Positions 7,783 through 15,453 of a stretch of DNA of 64,000 bases are shown here, piece by piece; positions within the stretch are counted from its first letter, which is position 1; every line of letters begins with the position of its first letter. The DNA comes from Mucilaginibacter rubeus (GTDB lineage Bacteria; Bacteroidota; Bacteroidia; Sphingobacteriales; Sphingobacteriaceae). The notes beneath the pieces were generated by a model. That model searched no databases, was not told where the DNA came from, and saw only the letters and a program-made list of their open reading frames with translations. The DNA is taken from the NCBI RefSeq assembly GCF_003286415.2, contig NZ_CP043450.1, positions 4,898,001-4,962,000 of the forward strand. The letters run 5' to 3'. The position numbers and the translations under genes are program-made.

Positions 7783-9878
7783 TGCAGCTCTAATAAAATT
7801 CGTGATCCTTTTGGTATAACACTTCCACCGGTAACCGATTGATTGGCAACTACACCGCTTCCGCGTACAGTTACCTTATAACCCGCGTTACCCATTACGT
7901 ACAACGCGTCGCTAAGTCCCATGCCCGTTACCGCCGGCACAGTACCATTTTTATATTTTACTTCCTCAAACGGAATACCATTGCTCGTATCAACCGTGCT
8001 ATTGGCCGACGCGTACAAAGGTTTAACGCCCAGTTTTGAATAAACTTTTTTCAAGGCTTTCATATTACCTTGTTTCACCTGCGGCAATACCGTATTGCCT
8101 ACATAATGGGTCTGTGAATTCTGGTTAATATCCAGATCATTGGCATAAACCCTGTCTGCCACTTCCCTAAACACCGGACCGGCAACCTTCGCCGCCAGGT
8201 AATCGCCTTGTGTTGGGTTATTGATCACCACAATCATCGAGTATTTAGGATGATCGGCAGGGAAATAACCGCAAAACGAAGCCTGGTATTTTTTATCCTT
8301 ATAGCCTTTGGTTCCGTTGGCCACCTGCGCTGTTCCGGTTTTGCCGGCCACGCTGTAAAGCTTGTTTTTAATAACATTTTTACCGGTACCATTCATCACT
8401 ACACCTTCAAGCATACCCCTTACTTTACCTAAAGTAGCCTCCGAGCAAACCTGCTCGGTAATAACCCTTGCCTGAAACTGTTCAATAGGATTACCCAATC
8501 TCCTGATCTCACGAACCAGCAGCGGAGCAATCATTTTACCGTTATTAGCTACCGAGTTATAATAAGCCAGCATTTGCAGCGGCGTGATATTCATTTCGTA
8601 ACCGTAAGCCATCTCGGGCAAACTGTAATTTTTGTTCCAGCTGCGGTTTGACGGATTTTTTATTACCGGCCTGCCTTCACCCTGAATTTGAAGCCCAAGC
8701 TTTTCATTCAGATGATAGCTGTACAGCTTATTGATGTACTGCCATGGGTTATTATGGTAAAACTTATCAACCAGTTTTGCCGCAGCCACGTTTGATGACT
8801 CCTCAAAAGCACGCCTAACCGACATTTCATAATTATCATGTTCGGTATCGGTAATAGTTGGCCCTTTCGGGAACTTATATTTACCACCCTCGGCATTAAC
8901 TATGGTGCTGGTATCAATCTTATGCTGATCGAGCATGGTCATGTACGATGCCAGCTTAAAGGTTGAACCCGGATCGATGGCGTTACTGATAGCGTAGTTC
9001 ATCTGCTCCTTGTAATCGCCATCTTTAGTGCGTGTGTAATTGGCAATTGCCCTGATCTCTCCTGTTGATACCTCCATCAGCACCACACAGCCATGATCGG
9101 CAGCGCTTTTTACCAGTTGTTTCTTCAATGCATCCTGTGCCACATCCTGGAAGTTTACATTGATGGTTGAAATGATATCAGCGCCGTCTTTAGGTGCTAC
9201 TTCATCATCGTCATCAACCGGCATCCAGATGCCGCCCGGAATCCGCTGCATTAAACGCCTGCCGCTTTCGCCGTTGATATATGAAGCATAAGCTCCTTCC
9301 AAACCAACCGGGTTTTTAACGTTTTCGTTTTTGTAACCGATGGTACGTGCCGCCAGCGACTGGAATGGCAGGATCCTTTTATTTTTCTGAATAACGATCA
9401 ATCCGCCTTTGTACTTACCCATGTTAAACACCGGGAACTGACGGATCTTTTTCAAATCCTGGTATGAAACCTTACGCCTGATGAGCACATAACGTGAGCT
9501 ATCCCTGCGGGCCTCACGCAATATGCGTGAATAATCCCTTGCAGACCTATCACCAAACATACCCGACAGCTTTGCAGCCAGCAGGTCTATATTATTATTA
9601 AATGCCGTATCTGATGCAATACCACCGGCCAGCATATCCATATGCAATTCGTACTCTGGTACCGAAGTAGCCAGCAGACTTCCATCAACAGAAAAAATAT
9701 TGCCCCTTGCAGCTTCAACAGTTTGATATTGAGCAGAAAGATCGGCAGCCATAGCTTTCCACTTGTCGCCCTGAACATATTGCAGGCGGCAAAGCTGCAC
9801 AACAACGGCAATGGCCAAAAGCAAAACAAGACCAAAGGCTAAATAAACCCTGGCCAGTATGTTAGTCCTAATTCCCAT
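7779..9878 (-). CDS. ftsI: Septal penicillin-binding protein (transpeptidase) with C-terminal PASTA domain
   Basis: Class B PBP that cross-links septal peptidoglycan, partner of FtsW. One N-terminal membrane anchor (residues ~9-30), a PBP dimer domain at ~55-225, then the transpeptidase: STFK with catalytic Ser305, SSN at 361-363 and KTGT at 513-516. The last ~65 residues form a PASTA-type domain (VPAVTGMGLSDALYVMGNAGY), usual in Bacteroidota and Firmicutes but absent from E. coli FtsI. Length 699. It overlaps ftsL by 11 bp and murE by 4 bp. Confidence 0.95.
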   Translation of the reverse strand: MGIRTNILARVYLAFGLVLLLAIAVVVQLCRLQYVQGDKWKAMAADLSAQYQTVEAARGNIFSVDGSLLATSVPEYELHMDMLAGGIASDTAFNNNIDLLAAKLSGMFGDRSARDYSRILREARRDSSRYVLIRRKVSYQDLKKIRQFPVFNMGKYKGGLIVIQKNKRILPFQSLAARTIGYKNENVKNPVGLEGAYASYINGESGRRLMQRIPGGIWMPVDDDDEVAPKDGADIISTINVNFQDVAQDALKKQLVKSAADHGCVVLMEVSTGEIRAIANYTRTKDGDYKEQMNYAISNAIDPGSTFKLASYMTMLDQHKIDTSTIVNAEGGKYKFPKGPTITDTEHDNYEMSVRRAFEESSNVAAAKLVDKFYHNNPWQYINKLYSYHLNEKLGLQIQGEGRPVIKNPSNRSWNKNYSLPEMAYGYEMNITPLQMLAYYNSVANNGKMIAPLLVREIRRLGNPIEQFQARVITEQVCSEATLGKVRGMLEGVVMNGTGKNVIKNKLYSVAGKTGTAQVANGTKGYKDKKYQASFCGYFPADHPKYSMIVVINNPTQGDYLAAKVAGPVFREVADRVYANDLDINQNSQTHYVGNTVLPQVKQGNMKALKKVYSKLGVKPLYASANSTVDTSNGIPFEEVKYKNGTVPAVTGMGLSDALYVMGNAGYKVTVRGSGVVANQSVTGGSVIPKGSRILLELQ

Positions 9879-10278
9879 CTGCCACCTCCTTCACTGTTAT
9901 TTTTCCCGGCGGATCAACCGACTGACTCAAACCCAATGTATCTGCACGCTTGGCCACTTCGGTAAGCGTGCTTTTGAATGCCATATCGGCCTTAGTCGAT
10001 TTATAATCCCAGCCCAACTCTTTAACCTCCTTAGTAAGCGCGTCAATTTCGCGTACCGATTTTTCGGCATAGTGCATGTTACCAATGTACACCATACCTA
10101 AAAAGGCTAAAAACAAAACAAAGGGCAAAGCATTGGTGGCCTTCTCGGTTGTAAGAAAGCCTTTGGTGAAAAGCTGCGTAAAAAAGTTATCGGGCAATTC
10201 CCTTGCAGGTCGCCTTTCTTCAACAACTTCTTCTACTTCTTCTTCCTCCTGAATTTCTGTACGTAAACGATTGGTCAT
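9868..10278 (-). CDS. ftsL: FtsL-like divisome membrane protein
   Basis: Small bitopic membrane protein of the divisome; in the family it forms a complex with FtsB and FtsQ that activates FtsWI. Residues 1-45 are charged and very acidic (EEEEVEEVVEERR), followed by one membrane helix at ~48-66 (ALPFVLFLAFLGMVYIGN) and a periplasmic stretch ending VDPPGKITVKE. Sequence similarity in this family is weak, so the call rests on size, topology and position between rsmH and ftsI. It overlaps both neighbours (4 bp and 11 bp). Confidence 0.85.
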   Translation of the reverse strand: MTNRLRTEIQEEEEVEEVVEERRPARELPDNFFTQLFTKGFLTTEKATNALPFVLFLAFLGMVYIGNMHYAEKSVREIDALTKEVKELGWDYKSTKADMAFKSTLTEVAKRADTLGLSQSVDPPGKITVKEVADGN

Positions 10279-11177
10279 TTTTTTACAGCTATTCTTAATT
10301 TAGCGCTCCGTGCCCTATTATTTTTGGTTATCTCCTCTGCCGATGCCGTTATAGCCCCGCGGCTTACAGCATCAAGCGGTTTATTATCGTTTCCATAAAG
10401 GTCTTTCTCCACCTCGCCACTGAACTTGCCTTTGGCTATGAAGTTTTTTACCAGCCTGTCTTCCAGCGAGTGGTATGACATTACTACCAGCCTGCCGCCA
10501 ATTGCCAAAACATCTGCCGATTGCATTAAAAAATCTTTCAATGCTTCCAGCTCCTGGTTAACCTCTATCCTTAATGCCTGGAACACTTGTGCCAGGTATT
10601 TATTTTCTTTTCCTTTAGGGATGCGGTTACTGATCACATTTTTCAGATCAGCAATGGTAATTATAGGCACATTTAACCTTGCTGTAGCAATGGTTTCGGC
10701 CAATGATTTAGCATTTTGAATTTCTCCGTAAATGCCAAAAATCCGGTGCAGGTCGGCAACCGAATAATTATTTACCACATCCTTAGCAGTCAGCTCGCCC
10801 AACTGGTTCATGCGCATATCCAACTCGGCATCAAACCGGATGGAAAACCCGCGATCGGCCTCATCAAACTGGTGCGATGACACACCCAGATCGGCCAGTA
10901 TACCATTTACAGGGATAGCACCATGTAAACGGCAAAAGTTTTTGAGATATCTAAAATTCTGATCTACAAAAACAAAACGCTCATCATCAATAATATTCCG
11001 CTGCGCATCAGCATCCTGATCAAAAGCGATCAGCCTGCCTTTTGGCCCCAGGTGTTTTAATATCTCGCGCGAATGCCCGCCACCTCCAAAAGTCACATCC
11101 ACATAAGTACCGTCCGGATCAATATTCAGCCCATCAATACACTCCTTCAGCATTACCGGTACATGGTACTCACTCAT
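10275..11177 (-). CDS. rsmH: 16S rRNA (cytosine(1402)-N(4))-methyltransferase
   Basis: SAM-dependent methyltransferase (MraW) that modifies C1402 in the ribosomal P site. The SAM loop VDVTFGGGGHSREIL is at about 26-40, and MSYHSLEDRLVKNF near residue 240 is the family signature. Length 300 is normal. The start codon overlaps the mraZ stop by 4 bp and the end overlaps ftsL by 4 bp, so it is part of the tightly packed front of the dcw operon. Confidence 0.97.
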   Translation of the reverse strand: MSEYHVPVMLKECIDGLNIDPDGTYVDVTFGGGGHSREILKHLGPKGRLIAFDQDADAQRNIIDDERFVFVDQNFRYLKNFCRLHGAIPVNGILADLGVSSHQFDEADRGFSIRFDAELDMRMNQLGELTAKDVVNNYSVADLHRIFGIYGEIQNAKSLAETIATARLNVPIITIADLKNVISNRIPKGKENKYLAQVFQALRIEVNQELEALKDFLMQSADVLAIGGRLVVMSYHSLEDRLVKNFIAKGKFSGEVEKDLYGNDNKPLDAVSRGAITASAEEITKNNRARSAKLRIAVKK

Positions 11178-11635
11178 TCCTGCTCCTTATTTTTACCGCC
11201 CATTACTTTTTTAGCCAGTGCGCTAAAGCTTTTTGGCTCATCATCCATCAGTTTGCGGTGCGCTTCGGCATCCCAAACCTCAATTTTATTTAACTGGCAA
11301 GCCAGCACAACGTCACCTTTTATACCCGCATATTCCAACAGGAATTTCGGCAACAATACCCTACCGGCAGCATCAGGCATAAGCTCGGTGGCACCACGGG
11401 TAAAATATCGTATAAAGGCTATATTATCCTCTTCGTATTCATTAAGTTTGCTCAAATCTTCAAGTCGTTTATCCCATTCCTTTTTAGTGTATATGACAAG
11501 GTACTTTTCGAACCCGCGATTGATCACCAGGCCTTCAGATTCCAGTTCAGGAAGCTTTTTCTTAAGGCCAGCCGGGATCATCATCCTAAATTTAGGATCA
11601 AGCTTACACTCAAATTCACCGGTTAAAAACGACAT
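11174..11635 (-). CDS. mraZ: Transcriptional regulator MraZ
   Basis: DNA-binding regulator of the dcw operon made of two AbrB-like halves: LDPKFRMMIPAGLKKKL near the N-terminus and GRVLLPKFLLEYAGI in the second half. ATG 11635 (MSFLTGEFECKLDPKFR) gives 153 residues, the usual family length. A longer frame to 11683 would add 16 residues reading through the 5' leader next to the operator and is less likely. First gene of the cluster, with three AAAGTGG-type boxes just upstream, so autoregulation is expected. Confidence 0.94.
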   Translation of the reverse strand: MSFLTGEFECKLDPKFRMMIPAGLKKKLPELESEGLVINRGFEKYLVIYTKKEWDKRLEDLSKLNEYEEDNIAFIRYFTRGATELMPDAAGRVLLPKFLLEYAGIKGDVVLACQLNKIEVWDAEAHRKLMDDEPKSFSALAKKVMGGKNKEQE

Positions 11636-11660
11636 TGTATGACTTGGGCAATTTTGTAAC

Positions 11661-11706
11661 GTAAAAGTAAATACTTTTACCACTTTCTACCACTTTCCCC
11701 CACTAA
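11661..11706 (-). promoter_or_regulatory. Candidate MraZ operator: three 10-bp direct repeats plus palindrome
   Basis: On the minus strand, boxes of the form AAAGTGG recur every 10 bp. On the plus strand they read CACTTT at 11681 and 11691, with a weaker CACTAA at 11701. MraZ is known to bind tandem TGGGA or AAAGTG[TG]-type repeats upstream of mraZ, and the 7 nt box plus 3 nt spacer here fits that. Next to it GTAAAAGT and ACTTTTAC form an 8 bp inverted repeat at 11661-11680. Confidence 0.65.
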
Positions 11707-11940
11707 AAGTTTTCAACAATTTTTAGACGGCTCTGTTTTATGTTTTTTAAAGTTTTTCAGAAATTTCACCCTCTATAAAATCCACTAATAGACAGATAGT
11801 TACATCGGGTTTTAGCTATAAATACTGGGAGATTAAAAAGTGGGAGAAAAAACCAATTATCACGAAAGCATAACACCGGCAAACTACAACTGCTTGCCTG
11901 AGCCTGCCGGACTAATATTTTGTATATTAAGCCGTTGAAT

Positions 11941-12552
11941 ATGACAAACTACATGTATACCTATAAATACCAGGACCTGGCTTCGGCCCTATACGAAGCC
12001 CTCATCCCCGACCCTTTTTACATAGAATTGTTACGCGATATTACCGGCAGCGAGCAGGAAAAGCAGGAAATATTGATGAGATACATGGATTATTCCATGA
12101 CAGAAGCTGAAAAGTACGGCCGCTTAACCATTGCCGGAGACGTCCCTTATGGCGCTGCCATCTGGAGTAAGCCCTTAGACCCGGTCACCGAAAACGAAAA
12201 GAGCCTGCAAAAGAAAGATTTTATAAAAACATACATGGGCGAAACCTCGCTCAATGCATACCAAACCATTGTTTCGTTTATGAGCGAACAGCTTGACGTA
12301 ACACTGCAAGATGCCTGGTATTTATCAATTGCAGGGATCAAGCCCGATTACCAGGGCAAAGGACTGGGCGCTGGCCTGTTAACGGAAGTACTTAACGAAA
12401 CAGACAAAAACGGGATACCGACCTACCTTGAAACATTCACCCCACGCAACATCCGATTTTATGAGCGGATGGGGTATAAAACAACAAAAGAAGTAGCTGA
12501 GCCGCTTACCGGCTACCCTTACTGGATCATGGTCAGGGAGCCGTTAGGCTGA
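11941..12552 (+). CDS. GNAT-family N-acetyltransferase
   Basis: Predicted acetyl-CoA-dependent N-acetyltransferase of 203 residues. The acetyl-CoA loop is IKPDYQGKGLGAGLLTEV (Q-G-K-G-L-G), followed by the C-terminal strand-helix stretch PTYLETFTPRNIRFYERMGY typical of GNAT folds. The substrate is unknown. Start ATG 11941 (MTNYMYTYKYQD) is chosen over an upstream TTG at 11920. It is divergent from mraZ across a ~300 bp gap that holds the mraZ operator and otherwise nothing recognisable. Confidence 0.85.
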   Translation: MTNYMYTYKYQDLASALYEALIPDPFYIELLRDITGSEQEKQEILMRYMDYSMTEAEKYGRLTIAGDVPYGAAIWSKPLDPVTENEKSLQKKDFIKTYMGETSLNAYQTIVSFMSEQLDVTLQDAWYLSIAGIKPDYQGKGLGAGLLTEVLNETDKNGIPTYLETFTPRNIRFYERMGYKTTKEVAEPLTGYPYWIMVREPLG

Positions 12553-12662
12553 TTACGTAACTATAACTTCACAGGGAGTTAACAAAATTACGAGCACTTT
12601 TACCGCCGTTTCATTCCGGTTGCTAAATGCTTTTAACTCCCCGGAAACTCTACATATCTACC

Positions 12663-13970
12663 ATGAAAAAGCAATTATCCTTAGCATTACTCGCCCTGTT
12701 TATCACAACAGGACAAATAATGGCGCAAACTGCCAAACACGTTATCTTCGTAACCATCGATGGGTTTCGCCCGGATTTTTATCTTGACAGCGAATGGCAA
12801 ACACCTAACCTTCACGCGCTCATGAAAGAGGGTGCCTACGCCAAAGGCGTAAACAGCGTGTTCCCATCTATGACCTATCCTTCGCATACTACCATAGTTA
12901 CCGGTGTACAGCCCGCAAAGCATGGCATATTTTACAACAACGTATTTACGCCAGACGGAGCACCACAACAGCCTTACTGGCAGGACAGTTCCATCCATGC
13001 CCCTACCATCTGGAAAGCTGCCAAAGACAAAGGCATGACCGTTGCCTCACTTTACTGGCCGGTATCTGCCAATGCGCCTGTCGATTACAACATCCCGGAT
13101 ATAGGTAGCCTGGGCGACGCGGTTCGTGAGCAGTATTCTTTACCGCAGGGTTTTTATGCCGAAGTAAAAAAAGAAGTGTTTGGCGGTGTCGACAAAATAG
13201 ATGCAGGAAAAAATCAGAACATTGCCAAAATTGCCGCGTACGTGATCAAAAAAAGCAAGCCTGAATTGATGACCATTCACGTATTTTCTGTCGATGGAGC
13301 AGAGCATGCCGAAGGACGTTCCGGGGCAAGGGTACAGGAAGCTGTAGCCGACGCGGATGCCGCGGTGGGCATTATCATTGATGCTTTGAAATCTGCCGGT
13401 ATATGGGAAAGCACCGTATTGCTTATTGGCGGCGACCACGGGTTTTATGATGTAAATAAAACGATTTCGCCTAACGTGTGGCTGAAAGAAGCCGGATTAA
13501 TCAACGACCTGAAAACCGGCGACTGGAAAGCGCAATTTAATGCAGTTGGCGGATCTGCCTACCTGTACTTGAAAAATCCTGCTGATAAAGCTACAGCCAA
13601 TAAAGTAAAAACAATACTGGAAGCGCAACCCGATAGCGTGAAGCAATATTACCGCATCATCAGCAGGGAACAATTAGATAAAGGTGGCTATAACCCGAAT
13701 GTTGCTTTTGCTATTACCGGAGAACACGACGCTGCATTTAGCTCAGCCATTACAGGCAATGCCGTGAAGCCTGGCAAAGGAGGCACACACGGCCATTTTC
13801 CTGATACAAAAAATATCCGCACCGGACTAATAGCTTACGGACCAGGCATCCGTAAAGGTGCAGTGATAGAAGAAATGAACCTGCGCGATATGACGCCGAT
13901 TATGGTTAAACTCCTGGGTATACCTTTTCCAAAGGTGGATGGGAAAATTCCGGCGGGGTTGTTGAAGTAA
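12663..13970 (+). CDS. Secreted alkaline-phosphatase-superfamily phosphodiesterase (ENPP/NPP-like)
   Basis: Exported metal-dependent phosphodiesterase or phosphatase of the nucleotide pyrophosphatase type. The signal peptide MKKQLSLALLALFITTGQIMAQ begins at ATG 12663; a longer frame from 12627 would put 12 residues before it. The family metal and nucleophile motifs are TIDGFRPDF, SMTYPSHTTIVTG (nucleophile Thr ~71), SVDGAEHAEG, GGDHGFYD and GGTHGHFPD. Its 435 residues match bacterial NPPs. Role in phosphate or nucleotide scavenging is inferred. Monocistronic; a palindromic repeat lies downstream. Confidence 0.9.
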   Translation: MKKQLSLALLALFITTGQIMAQTAKHVIFVTIDGFRPDFYLDSEWQTPNLHALMKEGAYAKGVNSVFPSMTYPSHTTIVTGVQPAKHGIFYNNVFTPDGAPQQPYWQDSSIHAPTIWKAAKDKGMTVASLYWPVSANAPVDYNIPDIGSLGDAVREQYSLPQGFYAEVKKEVFGGVDKIDAGKNQNIAKIAAYVIKKSKPELMTIHVFSVDGAEHAEGRSGARVQEAVADADAAVGIIIDALKSAGIWESTVLLIGGDHGFYDVNKTISPNVWLKEAGLINDLKTGDWKAQFNAVGGSAYLYLKNPADKATANKVKTILEAQPDSVKQYYRIISREQLDKGGYNPNVAFAITGEHDAAFSSAITGNAVKPGKGGTHGHFPDTKNIRTGLIAYGPGIRKGAVIEEMNLRDMTPIMVKLLGIPFPKVDGKIPAGLLK

Positions 13971-14053
13971 GCGATATATAAGCTGCAGCGCACCGTTACT
14001 TTATCAAGGAGACCATCACTGGAAGGAGTTAAAGTGTAATAACTTTAATATAA

Positions 14054-14135
14054 CGTCATTGCGAGGTACGAAGCAATCCCGAACTGTACAGGGTGAATCT
14101 GCTGATCGGGGATTGCTTCGTACCTCGCAATGACG
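14054..14135. repeat. Palindromic element, class A copy 1
   Basis: Arms 14054-14080 and 14109-14135 are perfect 27 bp inverted copies containing CATTGCGAGG and GAAGCAATCCC. The 28 nt loop contains ACTGTACAGGG. It sits in the convergent gap between the phosphatase and the PepSY gene. Confidence 0.9.
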
Positions 14136-14165
14136 TGACTTTATTATATGCTTACGTTTTCTTAC

Positions 14166-15398
14166 TTAAGCAACCTCAACAGGCAATACCTTCGACCTGC
14201 TACGAACCTGTTTTTTCTTTTTCTTGCTCGTACGGTTAAGCCACATCATTACACCGGTTACCGGGAAAATGAGTGAAACCAAGGTGATCAAAAAGGCTAA
14301 AACCTGAGTAGGCCAGCCATAAATAGAACCTGTATGAATGGGTTTAATAACACCTCTGATGCGCTGGCCGAGGCTTTTATTAGCATATAAAGCTGAACCT
14401 GCTATTTTACCGCTGTATTGGTCAATATAATAAGTATCGGTAGCCAGTTCAACCGAACCTTTTTTGAGCACATTAAAAGTATAAACCGCTGCTGTATCCT
14501 TCGGGTAACGGATAGTGAAATTTTCGGCATCGGTTATTTTACTATCTAAAGCGCCAATAGCAGCTTCAGGTGAAATAGCAGTAACGCCCGACTGATAGAC
14601 TGAAAGCGGGGTTTTGATATCTTCTTTGGCAACAACTTTTGAATTGGTAAGGAAAAACAAAGTACTGTTTGCCCATTTAAAGGTCATGACCAAGCCGGAG
14701 GCCGAAATGATGATCAAAAATATAGAAGTATAAAAACCGGTAACGATATGCAGATCGTGTGTTAAACGCTTTCCGCTGCCGCCCCATTTTATTTTAAGAC
14801 GCTGCTTCATAATAACCTTGGTTTTAGGCCACCAAAGTATTACACCGGTTATCAAAATCAACAGAAAAAATAAGGTTGAGAGGCTGATCACCCAATCGCC
14901 CAGGCTATTTTTGCCGCCCAGTAAATAGCGGTGAAACATCTCTACCGAATACAGAAAAGTTTGCCTGCGGTTAAACTGATCAACTATTTGCCCGGTATAC
15001 GGGTTTACAAAAGCGGTAAGGTTTGAGCGTTCCGCTTCTTTTGGCTTAGCATCCTTTTTGGCATGCGCGCCGGCATGTTTTTCGGCTTTGGGAGCACCAA
15101 CTGCTTTCTTATCCTTCTTCTCGGGTACAATAAGGGCCACCTCTACAGTACGCTCAGGATCCTCATAAACAGTGACAGTTGCCAGTTTTGATTTGGGAAT
15201 TTGCTTTAAAACGCCTGCAGTCAGCGCAGATATCGGCAGCCTTTTATCCTGGGGTTTTACAAAATACCGCTGCGGATTAAGTGCCTGCTGAATTTCCTTT
15301 TCAAAAACCAGCATGGTACCGGTTAAGCACGAGCAAAAAATGATTACTCCTGCCGCAAGGCTTAAGTAGAGGTGGATGGTGCGGAAAAATACTTTCAT
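14166..15398 (-). CDS. PepSY-associated membrane protein (siderophore-linked reductase type)
   Basis: Inner-membrane protein of the PepSY_TM family, often encoded next to TonB siderophore receptors and thought to help reduce or release iron. The N-terminal helix VFFRTIHLYLSLAAGVIIF starts right after the chosen ATG 15398 (MKVFFRTIHL). Two more helices lie mid-protein (FFLLILITGVILWWP; IFLIIISASGLVMTF) and one near the C-terminus (QVLAFLITLVSLIFPVTG). A longer frame from 15449 would translate a terminator hairpin and is rejected. The tail KKKKKQVRSRSK is very basic. It is the second gene of the iron module. Confidence 0.87.
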   Translation of the reverse strand: MKVFFRTIHLYLSLAAGVIIFCSCLTGTMLVFEKEIQQALNPQRYFVKPQDKRLPISALTAGVLKQIPKSKLATVTVYEDPERTVEVALIVPEKKDKKAVGAPKAEKHAGAHAKKDAKPKEAERSNLTAFVNPYTGQIVDQFNRRQTFLYSVEMFHRYLLGGKNSLGDWVISLSTLFFLLILITGVILWWPKTKVIMKQRLKIKWGGSGKRLTHDLHIVTGFYTSIFLIIISASGLVMTFKWANSTLFFLTNSKVVAKEDIKTPLSVYQSGVTAISPEAAIGALDSKITDAENFTIRYPKDTAAVYTFNVLKKGSVELATDTYYIDQYSGKIAGSALYANKSLGQRIRGVIKPIHTGSIYGWPTQVLAFLITLVSLIFPVTGVMMWLNRTSKKKKKQVRSRSKVLPVEVA

Positions 15399-15412
15399 CA
15401 GTTTATAAGCAT

Positions 15413-15441
15413 AAAAACCGGGCATGTTCCCATGCCCGGTT
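15413..15441 (-). terminator. Intrinsic terminator or attenuator between TonB receptor and PepSY gene
   Basis: Perfect 11 bp arms AACCGGGCATG / CATGCCCGGTT (15416-15426 and 15431-15441) with a 4 nt loop, followed on the minus strand by a run of five T. It lies 12 nt past the receptor stop and 15 nt before the PepSY ATG, so it would cut or lower transcription of the second gene. Confidence 0.85.
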
Positions 15442-15453
15442 AAATTCAATTAA

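Noticed and set aside
15399..15449. Longer N-terminus for the PepSY protein
   Set aside because: Those bases form the terminator hairpin of the upstream gene; the family N-terminus starts at ATG 15398.
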